Positions 43,157 through 52,507 of a stretch of 64,000 nt of DNA are shown piece by piece. The DNA is from Croceimicrobium sp963977415 (GTDB taxonomy: Bacteria; Bacteroidota; Bacteroidia; Flavobacteriales; Schleiferiaceae). Numbering within the stretch: position 1 is the first letter of the stretch; every line of letters starts with the position of its first letter. Location of the stretch: contig CAXBOS010000008.1 of assembly GCA_963977415.1 (NCBI GenBank), positions 62,001 through 126,000 of the forward strand. Reading direction: 5' to 3'. Below the pieces are notes generated by a model that was not told the origin of the DNA, did not search any database, and saw only the letters and a list, made by a program, of their open reading frames with translations. The translations under genes were made by a program, and so were the position numbers.

Positions 43157-44416
43157 TTAAAGCGTTTCCCAGCGAAAGGAATCTAACTTTAAAAAGATAA
43201 ATAGTAGAAGCGTAAACCCCCATAGGGAAGAGCCTCCATAACTAAAGAATGGCAGCGGGATACCAATTACTGGCGCGAGTCCTATAGTCATGGCTATGTT
43301 AATCGTGAAGTGAAAAAATAAGATGCTCACCACCGCATAGCCATAAGCACGGGCGAAGGTGCTTTTTTGCCGTTCGGCCAATTGAACCAGCCTAAAAAAG
43401 AGCAGCATAAATAAAATGATTAACACGGCGCTCCCAGTAAAGCCCCATTCTTCGCCTACGGTACAGAAAATAAAGTCGGTACTTTGTTCGGGTACAAAAT
43501 CAAATTTAGTTTGCGTACCATTCAAATAGCCTTTGCCAGCCACTCCGCCAGATCCTATGGCAATCATAGATTGAGCAGTATTATAACCAATCCCTTTGGG
43601 ATCGTGGGCTTTGCCAAGAAGAATATTAATACGGTTGCGGTGACGATCTTCTAAAATATTATTAAAAGCATAATCTACCGTATTTACTAACACGGCAGAG
43701 AGAATCCACATTCCTACTACTTTTATCCAAAATCCTTTAGAGCGCCTTGTTGCTACTATTATTAAAATAGCGAGTAAAGCTAAAGCAATTTGTAAGCTTA
43801 AAAGTGGTATTAATAAACTCATCAGGAATAAAACAGCCAAGGATAAGCCAATAAAAATATAAGCACCTGAAAGTCCTTCGCGGTACATTACTAATAATAG
43901 AGAACTATACACCAAGGCCGAGCCAGGATCTGGCTGAGGTATTATTAGCGCTGCTGGAATAATAATAATGATAAAGCCAATTATTTTATCGCGCAGCCCG
44001 CGGAGATTCCTTTCTTTTTTACTTAGAAAGCTAGCTAGGGCTAAGGCAGTTGCAAATTTGGCAAACTCCGAGGGTTGAATACTAAAGCCCCCAATAACGA
44101 ACCACGAACGAGCACCAGCAATTTCCTTTCCCGCAAAAAGAACCAAGAGGAGGGCGAGCATGGTAGCGATATAAATAGGAATAGCTAGGGTTTGATAGAT
44201 ACTACCATCTAATATTAAAATAACGGCAATGATGGCGATTGAAGTGCCAATCCACATTAACTGTTTTCCGTAACGCTGGCTAAGATCGAAGATATTCGCA
44301 TGTTCTTCATCGTAAACAGCGGCATAAATATTTGCCCAACCCATTAAAACCATAAGGAGGAATAAAACAACTGTTAGCCAATCGATATTGTAAATTATGC
44401 TATTACTTCTCCGCAT
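43157..44416 (-). CDS. rodA: rod-shape peptidoglycan glycosyltransferase RodA
   Basis: A 419-aa SEDS-family membrane enzyme with about ten hydrophobic helices. Family motifs include PSEFAKFATALALA, FVPEQSTDFIFCTVGEEWGF and GIPLPFFSYGGSSLWG. It polymerises lipid II during cylinder growth with the class B PBP upstream. It is the last gene of the elongasome run and overlaps the PBP2 end by 14 bp. Confidence 0.95.
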   Translation of the reverse strand: MRRSNSIIYNIDWLTVVLFLLMVLMGWANIYAAVYDEEHANIFDLSQRYGKQLMWIGTSIAIIAVILILDGSIYQTLAIPIYIATMLALLLVLFAGKEIAGARSWFVIGGFSIQPSEFAKFATALALASFLSKKERNLRGLRDKIIGFIIIIIPAALIIPQPDPGSALVYSSLLLVMYREGLSGAYIFIGLSLAVLFLMSLLIPLLSLQIALALLAILIIVATRRSKGFWIKVVGMWILSAVLVNTVDYAFNNILEDRHRNRINILLGKAHDPKGIGYNTAQSMIAIGSGGVAGKGYLNGTQTKFDFVPEQSTDFIFCTVGEEWGFTGSAVLIILFMLLFFRLVQLAERQKSTFARAYGYAVVSILFFHFTINIAMTIGLAPVIGIPLPFFSYGGSSLWGFTLLLFIFLKLDSFRWETL

Positions 44417-46262
44417 CGCTTAATTTAATGGGCTTTTTGTAGATACTTAGTAATTGCTTTTCGTATTCATCGCTTAAATCTCCAGCAAGCATGCGGTCCT
44501 TCATCGCAGGCCTGTTAATTTCACCAGTTAGGTATTGTTCTATCAGTAGACTAGCAATAGGCGCAGCCCAGCGGCTACCCCAATAGCCATTTTCTACAAT
44601 AATCGCAACTGCGATCTTGGGATTTTCTTTTGGTGCAAAGGCTACGAAAATACTGTGATCTTGTCCGTGAGGATTTTCCGCGGTGCCCGTTTTTCCACAC
44701 ATCTTAATAGTATCATGGCGACTTCCACGAGCGGTTCCCGTTTCAAAAACATCGAACATACCATTAATCACTACTGGGAAGTGAACACTATCAATAGTGG
44801 TATATTTTCGCTCAACAAAATTAGGGTCATCAATGGGTTTGTTGTCAATAGCTTTTACAATATGCGGGGTATAATAATAACCATGATTAGCTATAGCCGC
44901 TGTCATATTCGCCATTTGAATAGGGGTAAGCAAAAGTTCACCCTGGCCAATTCCAAGTGAAATGGCACTTACCGCTCTCCAGCCTGTATAGCCAAAAGCT
45001 TTGTCGTAATAATCGGCATTGGGCACCAAACCCTTTCTACCGGTAGGTAAATCGTTATTGAGGAAACGCCCCATATTGAAGCTCTTCACGTGGTTACTCC
45101 AAACATCCATACCTTCTTGAGCGGTAGGGTATTTTTCGATAATGGATTTAAAAACCTGACAGAAGTAATTATTGCAGCTTTTACTAATGGCTAGGCGCAA
45201 AGCGATAGGGCTGGAAGTACCGCAATGGCAAGCCACATGCAGTCTTCCATAGTGAAAACCATGGTGACAGGTGTAAGTAGTGTTTTCTTTGGTAACACCT
45301 TCTTGCAAGCCTATAAGGGCATTTATTACCTTAAAGGGAGAACCGGGAGGGTATTCCGCTAAAAGTCCGCGGTCGAAAAGTGGTTTATTAATGCTATCTA
45401 AATAAAGCTTAGAATAATTTACAGTTCGCTCACTTCCCACCATAAGATTCGCATCGTAATTGGGGCTCGTTACCAAACTTAAAATTTCACCGCTACTTGG
45501 CTCAATGGCAACAATACTGCCTCTTTTGTTTCGCATCAACTCTTCACCCAAGGCTTGTAAGTTGATATCTATGGTTGCCGTTACATGTTTGCCTGGTTGA
45601 GGCAGGGTATCATAAGCGCCATTTTCATAAGATCCTTGGGTACGATTATGAACGTCTACCAAATTGTAAATCTGGCCCGTTTTACCTTTGAGAATGTCCT
45701 CGTAACTTTTTTCAATCCCCGTCTTTCCAATCAAATCGCCCTGACTGTAAGAGGGATTATCTTTTATAAAACTAACGCCCGCCTCTCCAATAAAACCAAT
45801 AACGTTAGAGCCCGCTCGATTTTGATAGCTGCGGAGGATACGTTTTTGCGGATAAAATCCGGGGTAGAGGTGCAGTTTTTCCTGAATGTAGGCAAAACGT
45901 TCTTTGCTAATTTGCTTAATAAAGATGGAGGGCTTTAGGTAACTATAGCTTTTTGCTTTGATAATTCTTTCTTTGTACTCCTCTATAGGAATGCCGATAA
46001 GCTCGCAAAAGCCAAGAGTATCCGTAAGTTTAACCTGCCGCGGAACGATCATTAAATCGTAGGCACTTTGGTTACCCACTAATAGCTTTCCGTTTCTGTC
46101 GTAAATTAAGCCACGGCCGGGATAAATTTTATCGACACGCACCACATTGCTGATGGCAGATAATTTATACTCTTCATTAATGATTTGAATATAAAATAGA
46201 CGCGCCAGAAATACTAGCCCGATTAGGGTGAAAAAGCTGAAAAATAGATATTTACGTTGCAT
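44403..46262 (-). CDS. mrdA: penicillin-binding protein 2
   Basis: A 619-aa class B transpeptidase. The N-terminus has a membrane anchor (FFSFFTLIGLVFLARLFY) and a dimerisation domain (PGRGLIYDRNG). The active-site SxxK is SPFK in PPGSPFKVIN; SCN in ISKSCNNYF is the second motif; KTG lies in CGKTGTAENP. It partners RodA. It starts right after the mreD stop. Confidence 0.95.
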   Translation of the reverse strand: MQRKYLFFSFFTLIGLVFLARLFYIQIINEEYKLSAISNVVRVDKIYPGRGLIYDRNGKLLVGNQSAYDLMIVPRQVKLTDTLGFCELIGIPIEEYKERIIKAKSYSYLKPSIFIKQISKERFAYIQEKLHLYPGFYPQKRILRSYQNRAGSNVIGFIGEAGVSFIKDNPSYSQGDLIGKTGIEKSYEDILKGKTGQIYNLVDVHNRTQGSYENGAYDTLPQPGKHVTATIDINLQALGEELMRNKRGSIVAIEPSSGEILSLVTSPNYDANLMVGSERTVNYSKLYLDSINKPLFDRGLLAEYPPGSPFKVINALIGLQEGVTKENTTYTCHHGFHYGRLHVACHCGTSSPIALRLAISKSCNNYFCQVFKSIIEKYPTAQEGMDVWSNHVKSFNMGRFLNNDLPTGRKGLVPNADYYDKAFGYTGWRAVSAISLGIGQGELLLTPIQMANMTAAIANHGYYYTPHIVKAIDNKPIDDPNFVERKYTTIDSVHFPVVINGMFDVFETGTARGSRHDTIKMCGKTGTAENPHGQDHSIFVAFAPKENPKIAVAIIVENGYWGSRWAAPIASLLIEQYLTGEINRPAMKDRMLAGDLSDEYEKQLLSIYKKPIKLSDAEK

Positions 46263-46760
46263 TTAGCGACGGTAGTTCCAAAGTTGATAAAGCAGCACAA
46301 AGGTAAAAGAGAAAAGGCTACTATATAGGCTTCGCATTAAAAGCGGCAATAAATTGTCTAGAGCAAAATTCTCAATACTAAATAAGATAAAATGATGCAA
46401 AAATAAACCCGTTAATACATACATCAGGCTTCGAAAAAGCCCTAGTTGTCTAACATCAGATGATTCGGACAATTCGTTTTTACCTGCTCTGAAAATGCGG
46501 AAAATAAGGGGTTTCAAAAAGGCAATAAAAACGCTGGCTGCCGTATGCACTCCATAACCTCCTTCAAAAACATCGACAATGGCGCCAATTAAAAAGGCTA
46601 GGCTTAAAGTGTAGAAGACGGAACTGCGTTGGGGCAGAAAAAGGATAAAAGCTATGTAAATGTATGGGTTGAGGTAGCCATCAAACAGAAAGTTATTGAG
46701 AATAAAAATCTGCAGGAACAGCAAAGCAAGGAGGCCAAAAATAGATTTAATTAAATTCAT
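46263..46760 (-). CDS. mreD: rod-shape determining protein MreD
   Basis: A 165-aa inner-membrane protein with five or so hydrophobic helices, between mreC and mrdA in the usual order. The sequence itself is poorly conserved; the assignment rests on size, helices and position. It overlaps mreC by 4 bp. Confidence 0.85.
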   Translation of the reverse strand: MNLIKSIFGLLALLFLQIFILNNFLFDGYLNPYIYIAFILFLPQRSSVFYTLSLAFLIGAIVDVFEGGYGVHTAASVFIAFLKPLIFRIFRAGKNELSESSDVRQLGLFRSLMYVLTGLFLHHFILFSIENFALDNLLPLLMRSLYSSLFSFTFVLLYQLWNYRR

Positions 46761-47578
46761 GGCCGCATGTTTAAAGAGTCTAACTCATTAATCCACAAAT
46801 CCTTTACCACGTATACATTACGTAATTTAGCAAAGTCGGTACTTAAACTAACCGTAACTTCTAAAAAGTTTTGGTCGGCTTGTAAGCTGGTAGACTTTAC
46901 CCAACCAATAGTAATACCCCGCGGGAAGAAAGAGGAGCGACCATCGGTTTTAACGGTATCGCCGGTTTTTACATTAGCATAAGGAGGAATATCCTGAATA
47001 CTACTTTCACGGTAATCTTCGCCTAGCCAACGTAAAGGACCAAAATAGCCATCTTGCGCAAGCTCTGCAGAAATGCGTAGATTGGGATTAATGATTGGAA
47101 TTACGCGGGCAAAGTGCTTACTAACGTTGGAAATTACGCCAACCACGCCACTGGGGCCAATTACAGCCATATTTTCTTCTAAACCGCTAAGCTGCCCTTT
47201 ATTAATTAGAATGTAGTTTTCCACTTTAAAGTGGCTGCTGCTAATTACTTGGGCATCTATGTAAGTATAACGTTGCTGATAGGTACTCGAATTTATGGTA
47301 TCCGCCCCGAAATTTTGGAAGATAAAGGACTCATCTAGCGATTCGCGCAAACGAATATTTTCGCGGGCTAATTGCTCGTTTTCCTCCTTTAAATTCAGAT
47401 AGGCTTTAGTTTGCGCCGCTAGGCCCTGAAAGTTTCCTTTTATTTCAGTGGTGGCACTTAAAAACTGCGAGCGTTGATAGCTACGCTTGTTTATAATCCA
47501 CGCAAAGGCTAGAGATTCCAAGAGCAGGAAGTAGAGCAAAACTCTGCTTCGTTTCAGCAAAAGGAAAAAATAGCGCAT
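46757..47578 (-). CDS. mreC: rod-shape determining protein MreC
   Basis: A 273-aa periplasmic protein with an N-terminal anchor (residues ~10-30), a coiled coil (~55-85) and the MreC beta-barrel domain with NYILINKGQLSGLEENMAV and PYANVKTGDTVKTDG. It links MreB to the wall enzymes. It lies 6 bp downstream of mreB. Confidence 0.93.
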   Translation of the reverse strand: MRYFFLLLKRSRVLLYFLLLESLAFAWIINKRSYQRSQFLSATTEIKGNFQGLAAQTKAYLNLKEENEQLARENIRLRESLDESFIFQNFGADTINSSTYQQRYTYIDAQVISSSHFKVENYILINKGQLSGLEENMAVIGPSGVVGVISNVSKHFARVIPIINPNLRISAELAQDGYFGPLRWLGEDYRESSIQDIPPYANVKTGDTVKTDGRSSFFPRGITIGWVKSTSLQADQNFLEVTVSLSTDFAKLRNVYVVKDLWINELDSLNMRP

Positions 47579-47584
47579 AAATTA

Positions 47585-48610
47585 TTAAGACATCAAGAAA
47601 TTGTACTTGCCAATATTTTTCAGAGCAATACCAGTTCCTCTCACTACTGCTCTAAGAGGATCCTCTGCCACGTAAACGGGTAGATCTGTTTTCATGCTAA
47701 TGCGCTTATCCAAGCCTCGTAACATCGATCCTCCGCCGGCTAAGTAAATTCCACTATTGTAGATATCAGCTGCCAGTTCGGGAGGCGTCAAAGAAAGCGC
47801 TTCCATTATAGCATCTTCAATACGGATAATGGATTTATCGAGGGCTTTCGCTATTTCTTTGTAGGTGATAATAAGCTGTTTAGGCTTACCCGTTAATAGG
47901 TCACGACCTTGTACCGGCATATCTTCGGGCGGGTTGTCGAGCTCATCGAGGGCCGAGCCAATTTGAATTTTAATTTCTTCTGCCGTGCGTTCCCCCACAA
48001 AAAGGTTGTGGTGCGTACGCATGTAATAAGCAATATCATTGGTGAAAACATCACCTGCTACTTTAATAGATTTGTCGGCTACAATTCCACCGAGAGCTAA
48101 AACTGCAATTTCGGTGGTACCACCGCCAATGTCAATTATCATGTTACCTTTAGGTTCTTGCACATCTACACCAGTACCAATGGCCGCTGCCATAGGCTCG
48201 TGAATGAGATATACTTCGCGGGCGCCAGCATGTTGGGCTGAATCTTTAACCGCTCTTTTCTCCACTTCTGTAATTCCAGAGGGAATACAAATTACCATGC
48301 GCAGAGCAGGTGGTATTAAACGTTTTTGGAGGGCGGGAATACTTTTAATCATTTCCCTGATCATTGCTTCGGAGGCTTCGAAGTCGGCTATAACACCATC
48401 TTTAAGAGGGCGAATAGTTTTTATGTTTTCGTGGGTTTTACCGTGCATTTGTCGGGCTACTTGGCCCACTGCGATTATTTTACCACTCATCCGATCTTTA
48501 GCTACAATCGATGGCGCATCCACAACCACCTTATCTCTATGAATGATAAGCGTGTTGGCGGTGCCTAAGTCGATAGCTATATCCTCTCTTAAAAAATCGA
48601 AAAATCCCAA
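47585..48610 (-). CDS. mreB: rod-shape determining protein MreB
   Basis: A 341-aa actin homolog that guides lateral wall synthesis. The actin-fold phosphate loops are IDLGTANTLII (P1) and IDIGGGTTEIAV (P2), with GIYLAGGGSMLRGL near the end (adenosine). No ATG precedes MGFFDFLREDIAIDLG; the codon at 48,610 is TTG. It lies 5 bp after the purH stop. Confidence 0.96.
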   Translation of the reverse strand: MGFFDFLREDIAIDLGTANTLIIHRDKVVVDAPSIVAKDRMSGKIIAVGQVARQMHGKTHENIKTIRPLKDGVIADFEASEAMIREMIKSIPALQKRLIPPALRMVICIPSGITEVEKRAVKDSAQHAGAREVYLIHEPMAAAIGTGVDVQEPKGNMIIDIGGGTTEIAVLALGGIVADKSIKVAGDVFTNDIAYYMRTHHNLFVGERTAEEIKIQIGSALDELDNPPEDMPVQGRDLLTGKPKQLIITYKEIAKALDKSIIRIEDAIMEALSLTPPELAADIYNSGIYLAGGGSMLRGLDKRISMKTDLPVYVAEDPLRAVVRGTGIALKNIGKYNFLMS

Positions 48611-48615
48611 TTTGT

Positions 48616-50118
48616 TTAGTGTTTAAAATGACGTACTCCAGTGAAAACCATGCTCATATTATTTGCATCGCAGTAATCGATGCTCAACTGATCTTTGATG
48701 GATCCGCCAGGCTGAATTACTGTATTAATTCCTTCTCTATGTGCTATCTCAACACAATCCGGAAAGGGGAAAAAAGCATCGGAAGCCATTACTGCACCCT
48801 GAAGGTCGAAATTAAAAGCTTTCGCTTTTACAATAGATTGGGTTAATGCATCTACGCGAGATGTTTGTCCAGTACCTCCAGCTAAGAGCTGCTTGTTTTT
48901 GGCTAAGATAATGGTATTCGACTTGGTATGCTTACATATTTTTGAGGCAAATAGCAAATCCTCGATTTCTGCTGCATTTGGCTTTAGTTTTGTGCTGTAT
49001 TTTAAGTCTTCAAGAGCATCTGTGTGATGATCACGTTCTTGCGCTAGCACTCCGTTTAAGAGGCTACGATATTGCATTTTAGGTGCGGCGAAATCATTTA
49101 AAATTAAAATGATACGATTCTTTTTTTGCTTTAAAATACTTAAGGCATCTTCGCTATAAGAAGGTGCGATTACAATTTCAAAGAAAATTTCGTGCATAGC
49201 TTTCGCTGTAGCCTCATCTACCTCAGTATTAGATATTATCACACCTCCAAATGCCGATACGGGGTCACCTGCTAAGGCATCCGTCCATGCTTCTAGCGCG
49301 CTGGGTCGGGATGCGATACCACAAGCATTATTATGTTTCATTACCGCTACGGTAATCTCGTTTTTAAATTCGGCCATTAGGCTTACCGCCGCATCCGCAT
49401 CTAATAAGTTATTATAAGATAGAGCTTTACCATGTAATTGGGTGAAAACATCTTCTAATTTGCCGTGGAAAATTCCTTTCTGATGCGGGTTCTCGCCATA
49501 TCGCAGTACTTGACCTTCGCCAAGACTTAACATTTTATGTTCTCCGGTAAGGTAATTTTGAATAAGATTATCGTAAGCGGATGAAATTTGGAAAGCAGCC
49601 CCTGCGAATTGCTTGCGTACTTCCTCGCTGAGTTCGGAGTTTTCTAAAAGTTCAATGGCTTTGCCATAAAAATCACGGCTAGGGATAATCCAAGTGTCTT
49701 GGTAGTTTTTGGCAGCGGCACGAATAAGTGAAATGCCACCAATATCTATTTTCTCAATGATTTCGCTATGCGAACCACCCGCCTGTAAAGTTTCTTCAAA
49801 AGGGTAAAGATCCACTACAACTACATCGATAGAAGGAAGCGCGTATTCTTCCATCTGACTGCGATCACTTTCTAAATCGCGGCGACCTAAAATGCCGCCA
49901 AATACTTTAGGATGTAAGGTTTTAACACGTCCACCTAAAATGGAAGGATAACCAGTAAGATCTTCTACCGCTATAACTGTATGCCCGAGATCCTCGAGGT
50001 ATTTGCGGGTTCCGCCAGTAGAAAGAAGGTCGTAACCTTTTTTTACTAGGGCTTCTGCCAATTCATCTAAACGATCTTTGTAAAAAACGGAGATAAGAGC
50101 GGTGGGCTTTTGGGGCAT
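48616..50118 (-). CDS. purH: bifunctional AICAR transformylase / IMP cyclohydrolase
   Basis: A 500-aa enzyme for the last two steps of IMP synthesis. The N-terminal IMP cyclohydrolase/MGS-like domain begins TALISVFYKD and has LLSTGGTRKYLEDLG; the AICARFT domain contains VAVMKHNNACG with the catalytic Lys-His. The ATG at 50,118 follows a TAATTTTG box. It heads the mre operon. Confidence 0.96.
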   Translation of the reverse strand: MPQKPTALISVFYKDRLDELAEALVKKGYDLLSTGGTRKYLEDLGHTVIAVEDLTGYPSILGGRVKTLHPKVFGGILGRRDLESDRSQMEEYALPSIDVVVVDLYPFEETLQAGGSHSEIIEKIDIGGISLIRAAAKNYQDTWIIPSRDFYGKAIELLENSELSEEVRKQFAGAAFQISSAYDNLIQNYLTGEHKMLSLGEGQVLRYGENPHQKGIFHGKLEDVFTQLHGKALSYNNLLDADAAVSLMAEFKNEITVAVMKHNNACGIASRPSALEAWTDALAGDPVSAFGGVIISNTEVDEATAKAMHEIFFEIVIAPSYSEDALSILKQKKNRIILILNDFAAPKMQYRSLLNGVLAQERDHHTDALEDLKYSTKLKPNAAEIEDLLFASKICKHTKSNTIILAKNKQLLAGGTGQTSRVDALTQSIVKAKAFNFDLQGAVMASDAFFPFPDCVEIAHREGINTVIQPGGSIKDQLSIDYCDANNMSMVFTGVRHFKH

Positions 50119-50144
50119 TCCTGAGAATCTATAATATTAGGGTG

Positions 50145-50152
50145 CAAAATTA
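50145..50152 (-). promoter_or_regulatory. TAATTTTG -7 box of the purH-mre operon
   Basis: On the minus strand TAATTTTGCACC reads 27 bp upstream of the purH ATG. A TTTG lies 24 bp further up, slightly too far for the normal spacer. The same 12-base string precedes adk. Confidence 0.45.
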
Positions 50153-50222
50153 GTTTTTTTGCTCAGCTTTTCTTAACAAAAACCACAATTTTACTAGTAC
50201 TTTAGCGCTAGATTTCAACAAA

Positions 50223-51476
50223 ATGGTATATCTGCGGATTCTTAAGGAAAGTTTATTTTTTGCCTTGCATGCCTTAAAGGTGAATCGACTGCGTACAGCT
50301 TTGTCCTTATTGGGAGTAACAATCGGTATTTTAACCATTGTGGCAGTTTTTACTATGGTAGATTCGCTCGAAAGAAATATCCGCTCTAGTGTAGAAAGTT
50401 TAGGAAGTGATGTTGTATATGTTCAAAAATGGCCTTGGGGTGGAAGTGGAGAGTATAAGTGGTGGACTTTTTATCAAAGACCAGAGCCTACTTATTACGA
50501 AATGGAAAAATTGGAGCGTCGTTTAAGCACGGTGCAAGACATTGCTTATTTATTTGGCATCAATCAAACTTTAAAATACGGTTTAAACTCGGTAGAAGCG
50601 GTTAATGTATTATCAGTTTCGCATGCCTACAACGATATTTGGAAATTTGAAATCAAGGAAGGCCGTTATTTTTCAGAATTGGAAAGTCGTAAAGGAAATG
50701 GGGTGGCGATTTTGGGTTTTGATGTGGCCGAAGGTTTATACGGTAATATCAATCCAATTGGCCGTACTTTTAGTGTGCTAGGAAGAAAACTTAAAGTGAT
50801 TGGTGTTTTAGCTAAGCAGGGTAAAAGTTTAATAGGCAACGATATGGATGGTTCAATTCTTATTCCCGTAGAATATGTTGGGAATATTATGAGTCTTAAT
50901 GATATGAATGGATCTACCATTATTGCGTCTACTAAGCCAGGGGTAGAAATGGCCGCCATGAAGGATGAAATTACAGGCGCTATGCGTGCCCTGCGTCGTC
51001 TAAAGCCCAAAGCGGTCGATAACTTTGCCTTAAATGAAATTTCAATGATCTCTAATAATCTCGATACCTTCTTTTCAATTATTGGATTAGCAGGAGCGGT
51101 TATTGGTGGCTTCAGTATTTTGGTGGGTGGCTTTGGAATTGCCAATATTATGTTTGTAAGTGTGAAAGAACGTACGAATCAGATTGGTATTCAGATGAGC
51201 ATGGGGGCAAAACGAATTTTCATTTTATTACAGTTCTTACTCGAGTCGGTAATTCTCTGTCTTTTAGGCGGTGGTCTGGGGATCGCCTTGGTGGGGCTAA
51301 TGGTTTATTTATTGCCAATTGTAATTAGCGATTTCGACTTTGAAATAGCGATGAGTTTTGGCAATATTATGCAGGGTATAATAATTTCGGTATTAATAGG
51401 CCTTATCTCAGGTTTTGTGCCGGCTTATATGGCTTCTCGTTTAAATCCTGTGGATGCGATTCGTGCTGGACAGTAA
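50223..51476 (+). CDS. MacB-like ABC transporter permease
   Basis: A 417-aa permease. It has an N-terminal cytoplasmic/membrane part (residues 1-45), a MacB-PCD periplasmic domain (~45-270) and three C-terminal helices with VGGFGIANIMFVSVKERTNQ and ASRLNPVDAIRAGQ at the end. No ATPase gene is next to it, so the ATP subunit must be elsewhere. It is divergent from purH with 104 bp between. Substrate unknown. Confidence 0.9.
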   Translation: MVYLRILKESLFFALHALKVNRLRTALSLLGVTIGILTIVAVFTMVDSLERNIRSSVESLGSDVVYVQKWPWGGSGEYKWWTFYQRPEPTYYEMEKLERRLSTVQDIAYLFGINQTLKYGLNSVEAVNVLSVSHAYNDIWKFEIKEGRYFSELESRKGNGVAILGFDVAEGLYGNINPIGRTFSVLGRKLKVIGVLAKQGKSLIGNDMDGSILIPVEYVGNIMSLNDMNGSTIIASTKPGVEMAAMKDEITGAMRALRRLKPKAVDNFALNEISMISNNLDTFFSIIGLAGAVIGGFSILVGGFGIANIMFVSVKERTNQIGIQMSMGAKRIFILLQFLLESVILCLLGGGLGIALVGLMVYLLPIVISDFDFEIAMSFGNIMQGIIISVLIGLISGFVPAYMASRLNPVDAIRAGQ

Positions 51477-51479
51477 TTT

Positions 51480-51521
51480 AAGGTAAAGTCTGAGGCAAAT
51501 ATTTGCAGTAGAACTCACCTT
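51480..51521. terminator. possible bidirectional terminator-like hairpin
   Basis: AAGGT (51,480-51,484) and ACCTT (51,517-51,521) flank TGAG/CTCA and a palindrome GCAAATATTTGC (51,495-51,506). It lies between two convergent genes, but the stem is interrupted and the T-runs are short. Weak support. Confidence 0.3.
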
Positions 51522-51523
51522 AT

Positions 51524-52006
51524 TTAAAAGGCGACAATTTTTTTCAAGTCTTTGCCATAGCGCTCGGCTAGCATTTTATTCAAAGCTTTTAGAAATGCAT
51601 TATCATCTTGGTTAAATGCATGACTAGTATTGCTGTCGATATCGATCTGGGCAATTAATTCATTTTCTAAAAACAGAGGTACCACAATTTCTGATTTCAC
51701 ATCGATACTACAGGCGATGTAATTTTCTTCAGCGGCGACATCATCACTTAAATAGGTTTCTCCCGAAAGGGCTACTTGACCGCAAATACCACTACCGAAA
51801 TTTATTATGGTATGATCGGTTGCTTTCCCAGCGTAAGGACCAAGGTGTAATTTTTTACTTTCTTGATGCATGAAATAGAATCCTACCCAATCATAATGTT
51901 CTAAATCCTGCTGAATTTTAGAACAAATCTGCTGTAAAGCGCGGGCAGCATTTTCCTCTTGCTCAATAAGAGTGCTCAGTTGACTAAGGTAGTTTTCGTA
52001 TTTCAT
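51524..52006 (-). CDS. GAF-domain protein, free methionine-(R)-sulfoxide reductase-like
   Basis: A 160-aa GAF protein. GSGICGQVALSG and YIACSIDVKSEIVVPL carry the two cysteines that are 24 residues apart, like Cys94 and Cys118 of E. coli fRMsr (YebR), Cys118 being the catalytic one. The third Cys, ten residues before the first, is a His here. The enzyme reduces free Met-R-sulfoxide in the known members. It overlaps dgkA by 23 bp. Confidence 0.8.
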   Translation of the reverse strand: MKYENYLSQLSTLIEQEENAARALQQICSKIQQDLEHYDWVGFYFMHQESKKLHLGPYAGKATDHTIINFGSGICGQVALSGETYLSDDVAAEENYIACSIDVKSEIVVPLFLENELIAQIDIDSNTSHAFNQDDNAFLKALNKMLAERYGKDLKKIVAF

Positions 52007-52358
52007 TAAGATAGGGTAAGAAAATTAGGAGTCCGATAATCAAAGCAAAAATAGCTGCAATAAGCACAGCGGCCGCAGCAATGTCTTTGGATTTTTTGGC
52101 AAGCGGGTGAAAATCGGGACTAGCAAGATCGACCAAATATTCGATGGCTGAGTTAATGGCTTCGAGGCTAAGAACGAGCGCAATGCAGAATAGGCTTAGG
52201 ATCCACTCGGTTTTAGTGATGTTGAAAAACCAGCCCATAAACACAACTACCCAGGCAGCCATGAGGTGAATTTTGGCATGAGCACCTTCTTTAATGAAAA
52301 GGAGAAGTCCTTGGAATGCAACCCTAAAGGCGAAAATTCTCTTCTTTATATATCCCAA
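51984..52358 (-). CDS. dgkA: diacylglycerol kinase, prokaryotic DgkA type
   Basis: A 124-aa membrane kinase with three helices. The signature ALVLSLEAINSAIEYLVDLA holds the conserved Glu and Asn. The N-terminal MGYIKKRIFAFRVAFQGL is the usual amphipathic start. The start codon is TTG; a stop codon lies one codon upstream of it. It acts on diacylglycerol or undecaprenol. Confidence 0.92.
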   Translation of the reverse strand: MGYIKKRIFAFRVAFQGLLLFIKEGAHAKIHLMAAWVVVFMGWFFNITKTEWILSLFCIALVLSLEAINSAIEYLVDLASPDFHPLAKKSKDIAAAAVLIAAIFALIIGLLIFLPYLNEIRKLP

Positions 52359-52507
52359 CGTTTAATACTTTTTTAACGTTTAGTGTTGTAGTAAATAATT
52401 CATCCAACCAGACGCTTAATAATTTTCCATTACCGCAGAGTTTTTTTATTCGTCTACTTAGTATGCATGCCGTAACTTGCGGCTAATTTGTAAATAATTT
52501 CAAAGTT

